DNA from: Symsagittifera roscoffensis | Lineage: Eukaryota > Xenacoelomorpha > Acoela > Convolutidae | Assembly: GCF_963678635.1 (NCBI RefSeq) | Contig: NC_087062.1 | Coordinates: 31,456,704 to 31,518,703 of the forward strand | Direction of reading: 5' to 3' | Length of the DNA stretch: 62,000 bases | In this document: positions 11,486-22,161 of the stretch, in pieces | How the letters are laid out: the number at the start of each line of letters is the position of its first letter | Numbering within the stretch: the stretch's first letter is position 1 | Program-made: the position numbers and the translations under genes | Notes under the pieces: generated by a model | The model's database searches: none | What the model saw: only the letters and a program-made list of their open reading frames with translations | Told to the model about the DNA's origin: nothing

Positions 11486-12825
11486 AAGATATAGTCATCT
11501 TGAAAATCTTCCCAAGATCTTGAAGAACCTTGAATATTTACCAAACATAGCAAAGAATCGTTAAAATTTCTACGTGTTTTAGGTTAAGGTTTTAACCAGT
11601 TGAAAATTCATGACTAAATCCTCAAAAACTTGTTTGATGGCTCCGCAGCTCACTTAATGCATTTCAAGATTTTTGAAGATTTGTGAAGCTCTTTACACAT
11701 AACCCAATAAAAATAGCTGAAAAATTTCGAAAACATTGGTTGTAAATATTTCAAAGTTAAGCATTTTTTTAAGCACAATAGAGGTATCACTAACACGAAC
11801 TGAAACCAAGTCTGCATGAATTCGTCGAAATATCTATATCATAGATTTTTCTTGAATTTTGTTCTAGCGAGTTACTGTTTTTTGTAGTCTTAATCAGAGA
11901 TCTGTTTGTATGGTCCATTTTAAACTTGCATATGGTTTCACTGTCTGATTTTGTGAGATACAAGAAGTTAGTGATAGAAACAGGAAATCTCAACTTTTTG
12001 ATTTTCTTCTATGTGGACTTCGAGTAGTTGATAATTTGATGAGTTAAATAACTATCCGTTTACTTAAAAGTGCTTTAAGACAGATAATCATTAGAAACTT
12101 TTTGAAATTTTTCATTTTAAACAAGGATTTGATTTTCAAACATTGATACTTGAAACTGAAGATTATTTGTGATGCACATAATTTCATTGATTGTTTGACT
12201 CTGCTATAATCATAGTTAGCCGAATTTTTAATTACTTTAAAGTATAGATTCAAAACCGGGAATTCTGGAGAACTTTTCTATTTTTTCTGAAAATCTTAGA
12301 TTTACCTTAAATAAATAGGCCAGAAGTTTTTCGAAATCTTGGGAAAATCTTGAACGTAACGTCTCCCATCTTTTTTGCAAATCGTCAAAAATTTGTTCAA
12401 AAAATCTTGACTATCTTTATTGTTTTTATGCAGGATTTTTTGAATTTTTTTGAACAATTTTTGATATCTTCCAGGGTTCTTTGAAAAGATCTCGCAAAGG
12501 CAGCGAAAACTAGTTTTTTTAAACTTTTTTTTAAATTCGACCCCGGTCCTTCTCAATGCAGGACCAACTGTGGAGGAGGGTACTGTCATCCATTTCGCCG
12601 CAGCCAGTTCCACCTTGAGGAAGCGGATGACACTGGGACCCCTCCAACCATGACCGAAATGGGATTTGAACGCAAGGCCACGGCTGCTTCAAAACTTGTT
12701 CTTAAAATCTAACTAAGATTCTTCAAGATTTTTGGAAGATATCAAAAACTTTTGGACTTGGGATGCCCCTAAATGACGCGAAGGAGCAGACAGAGGCTTC
12801 TCAGAACCAAAAAAAAACCCATAAA
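11486..12825. other. Intergenic stretch with TTGAAGATCTT-rich sequence
   Basis: No gene seen. Clusters of AAGATCTTGAAGA-like words occur at 11,500-11,700, 12,340-12,490 and 12,715-12,745. A GC-richer island at about 12,540-12,690 contains GGGATTTGAACGC, resembling a tRNA B box on the minus strand, but no A box lies at the right distance. Open frames of 67-138 codons on the minus strand lack recognisable domains. Confidence 0.4.
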
Positions 12826-14720
12826 AGTAAAAACATTGTTCCAAATAATTAGCTCTTCTACTAAGATTAATTGCTTTCGCTTGATTGTCATCACTCGAAA
12901 TAAGAAAACAAGCACTATCTGACGTCGTCAACACTTCGTTTGAACGAAAAACTTTACAGACAATTTGAGAACAACTGCAGAATGATGCTTTCACATTGGT
13001 AATGCTACAACATGGTTGCAAATTAGGTAAAGTTTGGTGCAGGTCGAATAGGTTACCATCGGTCATGTTTTTTGTTATGGTTAAGCTTGTTTCATGGTTT
13101 AGCTTAACCACAAAAAAAAACAGTTTCAAACTGGCATGCTACAACTAAATTTCAAATTGGATAGAATTATTAGCAACAATTAGGTGGCTGAAATGGGGCC
13201 GAGTGACCTCTTCTCCGAATAATTTATTATCATAACAGTTTACAGCTAATTACAGATACTTACAGCAATATACAGCAAAATTTACAGATAATCTATGTAT
13301 GATTTGGTAGGTATGAGAGAAGTGTATAAAACAGACAATTCTGAAAGCCTATTTCACTAAAAAAAACTCAACCAATTGATCGCTATCAATATTATTGTTA
13401 TCTCAGAAACCTTTGGGGATAAATTTCAACTTTTTAAAATCCAAGCCTTATATATTTTTTACAAAAACAACCAATGAGAAAACTCAATGTTTTGACGTTC
13501 TTAGACACAGTTCTTTGATAAGATTGCATGGAACATCGAATGAAAGATTTACAATTTTTCTTAGTTCGAAAAACATACATTTTGAACCAATATTTTTCGA
13601 TTAATTTTTTCAGTTTTTTTTTCAAATAAATGTGAGTTAAAACTTAGTTTTTGATCTGAATAAATACTATAAGTACTCGAGTGTTTGTTCATTTTTTATA
13701 AATTGAGATTGATTTTAATATATTTAGAAATGAGCAAAAGCTTTTAAGTGAAAAAAAAACAACAAAAAGGAGAAACAAGGAAAAAATACGTCAGGACTAC
13801 TAATTTAACAAATTACAGGACTATGTCCAAAATAATTGCATCTGCGATAAAAATCGTCGACGGCACCAGAAAACTTTCCAGGAAAAAATTATTTTTCAAT
13901 TATACTGGAAAAAACAAGGCACGGCTGAGGCTCGTACCAGAAGCCTTGGGGTACAAAGGCGACCGAAACCAAAACATTGTTCCAAATAATCAGCTCTTGT
14001 ACTAAGATTAATTGCTTGCGCTTGATTTTCATCGCTCGAAATAAGGAAACAAGGATTATCTGACTTCGTTAACAGTTCGTAGGAACGGAAAACCTTACAG
14101 ACATTTCGAGAACAACTGCAGAATGATATGTTTTGAAATTGGCATGCTACAACTAAGTACTAAGTTTCAAATTAGGTAGAATTTGGTGTAACTCCAATAG
14201 GCTACCATCAGTCATGTTTTTTGTTGTGGTTCAGCTTGTTTCATGTTTTAGCTTAACCACAGAAAAAAAATAGTTTTTTTTCATTAAGTAGCTGAAATAG
14301 GAGACTATCAGGAGTCTAGTGACGTCTTTTTCGAGCAACTTTTTATCATAACAATTCTATCTCATATTAGGATCTTACTGTCCTCTCCAGAAAAAAAAAC
14401 TTATAACTGAATTATCTAAAGCTAATTACAGAAAAATTTAAAACAACATACAGCGTATAACTTGGTAGGGATGAGAAAGTGTACAAAACAGACAATTTTG
14501 AAAGGCTATTTCATCAAACAAGCTCAACCAATTGATCAAAACAAGATTTTTTTGTTATAATTTTTCAAAAAAACAAGAATATATTCAAAACACTTGCATC
14601 TGCAATGAAAATCGCCGACAGCACAAAATAATTCCCCGGTCGGGAAACTAAGCCGACAATACATAAGCAGACAAACAAAACTCGTACCGTAGACCTTGGG
14701 GGTACAAAGGCGACCGCGTT
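12825..14720. repeat. Diverged direct duplication, ~1.14 kb offset
   Basis: The block starting at about 12,834 (CATTGTTCCAAATAATTAGC) recurs at about 13,974 (CATTGTTCCAAATAATCAGC). The match continues through TACTAAGATTAATTGCTT, GAGAACAACTGCAGAATGAT, GTCATGTTTTTTGTT and AGCTTGTTTCATG. The sequence following unit 1 (GCATCTGCGATAAAAATCG...GGGTACAAAGGCGACCG, 13,838-13,966) is echoed after unit 2 at about 14,595-14,720, so the whole unit was duplicated. The 138-codon minus-strand frame in unit 1 is broken by stops in unit 2, so coding is not supported. Confidence 0.75.
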
Positions 14721-15555
14721 AACTTGAGGCCAGGTATGAAGCAGTCTCGAAAATGCTATGTTTCATTAATTAAGCAACTTCACAATTTCGCAAGTGTAAA
14801 TAAATGTTACTTCATTTTTATTTCTGCTAAATCCTTTCAAATAGTTGCAGCCGTCATATCTGAAAGATTTAGTTAATCTTAGAGGAAATGGCAGAAATTT
14901 TCGCTCAATTCATTGGTTGAAAAATGAAAGTTCTATCTTCTCCGACCTATGACTGTCGAACCAACTCGAAATCATTTTTATGATTGAGTTCAATCATTGT
15001 GACTGTCCTGTAGTTTATCACATCAGTGATCCGAATACGTAACTCATGGAACAACAGTTTTATACTATTAGCTCATTCCAGAGAAATGGTTCAGGATTTG
15101 AAAAACTCAGCTATTTACTATTCATGTCAGATTTTATTTTAATTTAATTTTTGCGTGGATATCTAAAATCCGCGATACAACAAAGAATCGTTTCTGATTC
15201 GTTGTTTTGTCTGATTTCAGCAACTAATGAATCGGCTGAGTGATCTACAACCTCTTTTTACATATTCTGGATTTCGGCATGTGTAAAGATGCTTCCCTGC
15301 CAAAGCGAGCCCAATTTTGGCGCTATCACTTCGTTAATGAAGAGTTAATAATAGAAAATTAAGACCGATCAAGTGCCTCTAAAAAGACTAGACACATATG
15401 CAAAAATTTCTGCAAATATTTCACTAAATTGGCACAAAATCGATTCAGAGCTTCGCTTCATATGCGAATCAAGAATGAATTAATATCATCGAAAAAACTT
15501 ATGTATCAGTCAGATTGCGTTTTATTAAGTTAAGTTAAGACAATTTATCCACAAG
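14721..15555. other. Intergenic stretch, no gene seen
   Basis: AT-rich sequence with no recognisable gene, RNA or repeat. Confidence 0.4.
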
Positions 15556-15559
15556 GGAA

Positions 15560-15765
15560 ATGACCAACATATGAGCTGTTCAGCTCTTCACGGAGAACCG
15601 CTGTTGTGCCCCTGGTTAAGATATACATGCAATTTTTTGGTTATTTTTCTGGGCTGGGTAATGTTGCCTCACCCTCAAGCAACGAGCACGGGTCATGGTG
15701 GGCCTCGAACATCCGACCTTTCGATTGAGAGGCGGAGACGTAACCACTTCACCACCGCTCCTCGC
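15560..15765 (-). repeat. tRNA-derived SINE candidate
   Basis: On the minus strand the right end begins with an A-box-like TGGTGAAGTGGTTACG (within 15,739-15,756), followed 25 bases later by a B-box-like GATGTTCGAGGCC (15,701-15,713). A non-tRNA body follows (TTGCTTGAGGGTGAGGCAAC and onward to about 15,590). The spacing is slightly short for a functional tRNA, and no cloverleaf 3' end is present. A 14-19 bp near-repeat, TTCACG-GAACCGCT, lies on both sides (15,587 and 15,821) but does not abut the head cleanly, so it is not claimed as a target duplication. Confidence 0.55.
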
Positions 15766-15825
15766 GGCAACATTCTTGTGATTCAAAATTTTTCTTAGTT
15801 TGCACAAATGATCAAAAGAATTCAC

Positions 15826-16183
15826 GAGGAACCGCTATTTATCATTAAAAATTTAGTACCAAAAATCAAACTAGTTGAAAGAATCATTGCTGAAAATTAC
15901 TTGAACAGGAGCTATTACTGTCTTAATAATGAAATTAGATAATATCATGTCTTCGGTTGAGGAAGAACAATAGTTCTAAGAATGAATCTTTTAAGGCAAT
16001 TTATAAGCAACTGTAAAGTTGATTACTAAATTGGCTGAAAATAAAAAGACAAACTTACAAATTTTAATTGACAGCTAAGACACAAAAATATGGCGTTATT
16101 AATTCTGATTGACAACCAATTAAATCAGCATTTTAAATTTTTCTCTCGTTAAGCAGGACAAAAACAAAATAATATTTAAGCAA
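15826..16183. other. Intergenic stretch, no gene seen
   Basis: AT-rich, nothing recognisable between the SINE-like repeat and the palindromic MITE. Confidence 0.4.
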
Positions 16184-16185
16184 TA

Positions 16186-16854
16186 CAGTGCTGATTTAAA
16201 TTAACCGGACAAAACGCGTTTAACTTGAAATTTAAAACCCGTTTTTCTCAAATTGGGCTGAGTTTAGCTGAAAACTTATTAAGACAAAACTTGCTTAAAA
16301 TTTTAGCAAAATTATTATGGTGCAATTTGTTTTGCGAAATTCGGGGCCAAAATTTTACCCCAAAAATGGGTCATTTTGGCTTTTCTTAGTTAATCAAAAA
16401 TTACGCCAAAAGTACCCAGTCGATTACAGACAGTTATATCAAAGTGAGCCCCCTACGTAGCCCAACAAACTTTAAGTCGTTTTTACTATATAAAATACCA
16501 ACTTTTTATTCAAAAACAATTTTTAAACAATTTGCAAATTTTTTTTTGGAGAAAATACCCTTCATAAAGTTTGTTGGGCTACGTAACGGGCTCACTTTGA
16601 TATAACTATGTCTGTGATCGACTGGGTACTTTTGGCGTAATTTTTGATTAACTAAGAAAAGCCAAAATGACCCATTTTTGGGGTAAAATTTTGGCCCAGA
16701 ATTTCGCAAAACAAATTACACCATAATAATGTGGTTAAAATTTTAAGCAAGTTTTGTCTTTATAATTTTTCACCTAAACTCAACCCATTTTGAGAAAATG
16801 CGTTTGAAGTTTCAAGTTTAACGCGTTTTGTCCGGTTAATTTAAATCAGCAATG
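16186..16854. mobile_element. Tc1/mariner-type palindromic MITE
   Basis: A 669-bp element begins with CAGTGCTGATTTAAATTAAC and ends with the reverse complement (one mismatch), flanked on both sides by TA (16,184-16,185 and 16,855-16,856). A TA target site and a CAGTGCTG terminus are hallmarks of Tc1/mariner elements. The inverted repeats extend over ~290 bp per arm with only scattered mismatches, leaving an ~85-bp AT-rich centre, so the whole element can fold into one hairpin. There is no transposase; a 67-codon minus-strand frame is just arm sequence. It was probably mobilised in trans by a Tc1/mariner transposase. Confidence 0.85.
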
Positions 16855-16856
16855 TA

Positions 16857-17260
16857 GTTCCTGCAGTGCAAAAAAAAAGAATTCAAAATGTTCAATTTTG
16901 GCTGTTGAACGACTCAATTCGTTTATTTACATGAAATTTTCACAAATTTGCGCTAACAAATGGTTCTAACTTGACCTCATTGCGTGCACTAAAAATTTTT
17001 AAAAAAAATACAGAAGAAATCTGCGATACAACTAGAGAATAAGACTTAGAAAAAATAACAAACTGAAACAATTAAAATAAAAAAACTGGAAAAATGAAAA
17101 AACAATCAGTTACAGAAAATTAGTCCAGGCACACAACCATTTAGCTTAAATGAGCTTTACTAATTCTCACAGCGACCACTAAACCGACGATACAATGGTC
17201 GTCGCCCATTGAACCGAAAACAGCAAACAAAAAATAAGAAATGGTTGCACACAGAGTCGA
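16857..17260. other. Intergenic stretch, no gene seen
   Basis: AT-rich, nothing recognisable. Confidence 0.4.
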
Positions 17261-17265
17261 AGTTG

Positions 17266-17628
17266 AACTTCGCATAAACAAGCAAAAATATGGCCGATAA
17301 TGCAACTGGGAAAACCTGAAAACTGAATAAGTGAAAATTCCAGTCTACAAAACTTACAAGTGACGCGCGCCAATAATTATGTGTCTACATAATTGCTAAG
17401 TGACGCAAGCCAATTATGACGCATTAGCAGTACCAGTCAGTTTGAAAGAAAAATAAATTTACCAACTAACATGCCTCAATTTATAGAGAGGACGCATTTT
17501 CACGAAAAAAGTATACGAGAAAGTTAATAAGAACATCCGACCCTGCCCAGGTTCGCACCCTCGTATTTTGTTGCGGTCTCCTTCCCAACCTCTACACTAC
17601 AGATTCATGATAGCTTACATCTAAAAAG
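17266..17628 (-). repeat. SINE-like dispersed repeat, second copy, left part
   Basis: This matches 5315-5660 throughout. The B-box-like region on the minus strand is GGTGCGAACC, one change from the other copy. The match to the uninterrupted copy breaks at about 17,628 (TAAAAAGCTACT against TAAAATGCTATT) and resumes at about 18,870. Confidence 0.65.
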
Positions 17629-18870
17629 CTACTAGAGGCCCAGCTAAAGCTGGAGGTACCGGTTTGATATTTTTTTTGAATTTACTGATGCTGGATGAAG
17701 TAGGTTATTTAAAAAATTTACGCATTGAGCTTCACTTAAAACCTTGGTTGTTGCTCTATTGAAAAATTAAAGAAAAATTTTGTAATTCTGGAACTTCTTA
17801 CAACCTGTTAGCCTTGACTAAACCTTTGATATCAGATTGAGTTGATTTCGACAAGTCAAAAATTTAAAACGGACAAGAAATCAAAATATTGTTTTTCTGG
17901 AAGTCATAATTTTTTCGTGTTAGAAAAATTGAACATGAGCACTTTACACAGAGCCCTTTCTCACTTCATTGAAACAGACAAAAAAAACTTTCAAATTTTT
18001 GGGTGAAAAAAACTTGGGCGCAACGGTTTATGCAAGAGAGCTTCCCACAACCCGTTCTACCTATAGAAACCAAAATCTCAGATTTGGGAGGGTACTTTTC
18101 GAGAAAAGCCAAAAAGCTTGAAAAAGGTCAAAAATCGAAAATTTGACTTTTCGGAGGGTCATAACTTCTTTATGATAAAAAAATTGGGCGTAATCATTTA
18201 TGCAGCGGATCTTCTCACAGCCCATTCTACTCATTGAAACCAAATCCTCAGATTTGTGAGGGTAGTTTTTGAGAAGAATTGAAAAGTTTCAAAAAACGGT
18301 TACAAAAATAGTAAGTTTGACTTTTCTGAGGGTCATAACTTTGTGTGAAAAAAATTAGCGTAATCGGTAAAGCAGTGAAGCTCCCCACAACCCATCAGTT
18401 CGATTGCAATTAAAATCTCAGATTTGGGAGGGTAGTTTTTGAGAAAAGTGTAGAAGTTTCAAAACGTGGTAAAAAAATCGGAAAATTGACTATTTTGAGG
18501 GCCATAACACTTCGTGTTAAAAAAATTGGGCGTAGCCGCTTATGCGGGGGAGCTTCCCTTAACCTGTTTTATCCATTCAACACAAAATCTCAGATTTGGG
18601 TGGAAAGTTTTCGAGAAAACGCAAAAAATCCAAAAATTGGGGTCAAAAATTCCCCCCACACACTTTTTCGAAGGCTGTAGAAAGTGGTGTAAGGTAGAAA
18701 GAGACTAGGGGAATATGCAGGCAAACAAGGGAGTGGCCGGACTCGCCATAAGTACCTAACATTCTTTTCAAATTCGGTAGACTACTTTATGAGAAAAACG
18801 AAAACTTTCCAAAGCTTCTAGAAAAAAACGATCCCATACATTGTCATAATACCTTTTTTTATCAAACAGG
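17629..18870. repeat. Insert carrying a degenerate ~170-bp tandem repeat
   Basis: Five or six degenerate units are marked by GGGTCATAACTT (18,157; 18,330; variant 18,499; an earlier degenerate one at 17,900) and by CTCAGATTTGGGAGGGTA (about 18,076, 18,250, 18,418, 18,590). The spacing is 169-173 bp. Units also share CCCACAACCC.TTCTAC and TTTTTGAGAAAA. The insert interrupts a SINE-like repeat whose other copy lacks it. The two small plus-strand frames here are repeat sequence, not genes. Confidence 0.75.
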
Positions 18871-19055
18871 AGTTTGTAATAAAATAGTCAGTATTAATAT
18901 CCTTATATTGGCTGTACTTAATAGCTGGTTATTGATCAAAATGAACACTTTCAAAATGAACACATTTTGCCGCAACAATATTTGCGACTTAGGTAGGAAA
19001 AAAAGATAGTTCATACTATAACACAGGCTCTGCTTGTGTAAAAAAGGTTGATAAA
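18871..19055 (-). repeat. SINE-like dispersed repeat, second copy, right part
   Basis: This resumes the alignment to the copy at 5.3 kb: TTTGTAATAAAATAGTC, then AAAATGAACACTTTCAAAATG and CGCAACAATATTTGCGACTTAGGT, matching 5675-5815. About 50 bp (18,888-18,938) is present here but missing in the other copy. Confidence 0.6.
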
Positions 19056-19069
19056 GCAAGCTCAATTTC

Positions 19070-20745
19070 TATTCCAGTGAAGCGGAGCTTCGGAATACTT
19101 GCGATCCAAAAAAACGCATTGCGCTAGTAGAGATTGAATGGAAAAAAAATCTGGAACAAAACCCTTGCTTTAAAAAAGAAGCCAATAAACCCTACTAGAT
19201 AAAAAAATGGCTCTCAAAATAAAACGGAAAATGAACCGACAGAAACTAGGACGAAAAGCTGTGTCCTGTGAACAAAACTATTTGCGGGGGAAATCTGGCA
19301 CCAGATTGCAAAACCCTTGCTTATGGCAAGGGTAAACAGATTTGTTAGAACATTTGTTCAAGGGAAGAAAACTATAGTTCCCGATTACAAGACACTTGCT
19401 CTCTGAAGTGTAAAGAAACGTTTACCAAAAATAGACAAAAACAGAGGATGATTGAAAGATACATTCAAAAATGAAAAACCACAGATTAAAAGCATTTGAT
19501 TGATGAACTCAAATCATTCAGCAAACTTTCAGGGAAAAAAACTGATAAAACACCGACGAAATTTCTAAAATATCTGTATTTTATAAGAAGAATCATTAAA
19601 AACTGATTTCAACAGAAGCAAAGTGGAGCTTCGCCATACTTGCGATACAAAAAATATTATGCTATTTGAGATTATACGCATGAAACATGAGAAATTAATA
19701 TTTGAAAAACCGCAACATAATTCGAACTTTCCAAAAAGTCAAGTTTTCCAAGACTAATCTCAATCAATCTAGTTTCGATTGCTTATTGAAATCATGAAAG
19801 CTCATTTAACAATTTCAAAACACAGTTGATAGAATCACTTAAGAAAAAAATTGTAATCAGATAAAATCATAACTTCAACTAGTCTAAGATATAAGATTCC
19901 ATTCATAGCTTTCGTCTGTCTAAAGGTAGTAATGAGAAGAATTAAATAAACACCTATTTTTTTTATATTGGGAAAATTCATTGAAACTTAATTGACCGCA
20001 CCATTGCAGAAATCAATCAGATTGACTTTCAATTATAGTAAAAAAAGACCAGACTCTGGAAACTTAGCACACAAATATTAAGCAGACAAATGAGAGCCCG
20101 ACACCTTAATTTTCAAACTAGAAAAATTTCGATGAACTAAGGATCTTGGAGGACTCGAACAAGAAAATTTGGTAAAGGAAAAGTCTAGTACCCAGCTGCA
20201 AAACCCTTGCTAATCGCAATTGTAAGTTTCCATCCTTGTAACCGATTACAAAAGCAGCTTTTAAATAAGCGTCTACAGCGATTGACGCGTCAAAATGGAC
20301 TTAAGACTAAGTCGAATGAATTTCGAATAAAACCATGGAACGAAAAATTCAGGACTAAATTGAATACAAATTTGACCGTTATGCATGCAATTTTCATAAG
20401 CCTTCATCCAGCTTTTCAGTCCCATTACATTAGGATCTAGACGAAAAACATCTCTGGAATAAACTTTGATAGAATTAAGGCGAGAAACATTGAGCCGAAA
20501 ATTTTCTAAAATAATTGCAAAAATGGCTGGACTGCGACTATCTACTTATGACGGCCAAGTCTGAGAAGTTACATCTACGACAACAGTGCACTTTTAAAAT
20601 CCATAAATCGGTAACTATTATCAATCGATTATAATTTATCGTTCCAGACTAAATTGATCAGTCTGTGAACAAAGTTTCTAACGTGAAAAAAGTTAGAACC
20701 CAGTGAAAAACCCTAATGTCGCTAATTGCACGAGTAATTAATTGC
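19070..20745. repeat. Degenerate repeated module with hairpin
   Basis: A ~75-bp module of the form GAACAAA...CTAGTACCCAGATTGCAAAACCCTTGC recurs around 19,150, 19,290-19,335, 19,360-19,412, 20,185-20,225 and 20,670-20,720. A second block (GGAGCTTCG..ATACTTGCGAT) occurs at about 19,078 and 19,626. The module ends in a hairpin: ACCCTTGC/GCAAGGGT at 19,313-19,333 and ACACTT/AAGTGT at 19,392-19,411. No gene is seen; a 77-codon plus-strand frame at 20.2-20.44 kb is considered chance. Confidence 0.5.
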
Positions 20746-22161
20746 AACGAACACTTGCAATCAAATTGTTTGTTTTTATTTATTTTACCTGTAATGGCTT
20801 TCGAGACTAGTGCCCACCAACCTCCGGAAAAGTATGGTCATTTTGAACGAACATTAATGATTTAATTGTTCTTCAGTTCAGTCCGAGAAGCAAAACATGC
20901 AGGTAGAAAGAAGTTGCAACTACCTTTTATTCGGATCCTTCAGAGAGTGCGACTTCTTCACTTGAATATTTCTCCTACACTTGGCACCTACGTGCGAGAT
21001 ATTTAGCAATTCAACTGCTTCGTCCAATTTGAGCCGCTGTTACATTGCGCCTCCAGTCAATATTATGTTTATATTCGCATAGCAGCTGTCTTGTTAAAAC
21101 TTTGCTGAAAGACACTTGGAACCTTATAAATAAAACGAGACATCTGCTTTTTCAATCAAATTGAAAATTAACTTTCTAAAAAAAATTATTAGTTTGATCA
21201 TTAAATTCGCAATTGCGACAAATCTAATTGAATAATTTTCAGAATGGGTGCTCTGCATTTCAATTATTCGAAACTATTTACCAATTTTGAACAATTGTTG
21301 AAATGCCGAGCAAAATACAACAGAATAGTCAAATAGTTATGCAAATACTTGCTTGCTTTGTACAAAAAATAAATTCTAATCAACCGAAAGGAAAGTTTCG
21401 CGATTAATAATGATTTCAAACGGCAAAATTGAGGAACGTAGCATTGTTACAATACAGTTTAACATACATATAATATAGCACGATTTGTACGTAACTTCGC
21501 AAGAAAGACCCTGCAATATCAGCTGCTGTCTAGCTGCGAAAACGCGTGAACAATCCAGATGTTTGGTTCCAAGTAAAAGCCCACTGGATTGCAGCGGGTA
21601 GATGAATATGGAATGAACTAAATACAAAGTAGATACCATTAGCATCCGCTATCTGCTACTAAACACAATCAATAAACTTCACGCAGGTGGTTTTAAAATA
21701 CACAAGGCTTAACTGGGACAGTTACAACAAGTACCATTAGTAGACTAATTCAACTAGTTTTTGGGCACTACTGGAAATAAACAGATGCAGCCTTTGGTCG
21801 AAAATTACCATTTGGTTCGCAAATTTTGAAACCACCGAGTAAACTCGAATTTAGATTGACAGTTTCTAGCTCGAATTTTTGCAAAAAAAATATATTCTGA
21901 AAAAGGAAAAATCAGTCGCAAAAATGTGTACTTTTTTCGAGATTCGGTAGTTGAATTCAAAACGAGCACATTACGAGACCAAAATGTGTATTTTGTTCAT
22001 TGTATTTTGTGCATCTCGTTCAGCACGGAACAAATTCTTGATAACTATGAGCCTTTCGTTGTCACTATTGTCGACCTAGGAGTTTAGCTACATCTGCTTA
22101 GTGCATAAAGTCACCTTTTCATTTGCATATAATGTAAAAATTGAATTTAAATCATCGGTTA
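20746..22161. other. 3' flank / presumed 3' UTR of the CABLES-like gene
   Basis: This lies downstream of the CABLES-like stop codon on the minus strand. No AATAAA was found close to the stop. A cluster of AATAAA words on the minus strand lies far away at about 20,776-20,788, and a variant AATATA at about 21,890. No other gene is supported; the 89-codon minus-strand frame at 21.38-21.65 kb has no motif. Confidence 0.4.

Noticed and set aside
12661-12690. tRNA-like GGGATTTGAACGC followed by CCACGGCTGCTTC.
   Set aside because: On the minus strand the would-be A box is only a few bases from the B box, so the spacing does not fit a tRNA or SINE head.
12713-13129. 138-codon minus-strand frame, the longest unassigned one in the left half.
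   Set aside because: The corresponding frame in the duplicate unit (13.97-14.28 kb) contains several stops, and no domain is recognisable.
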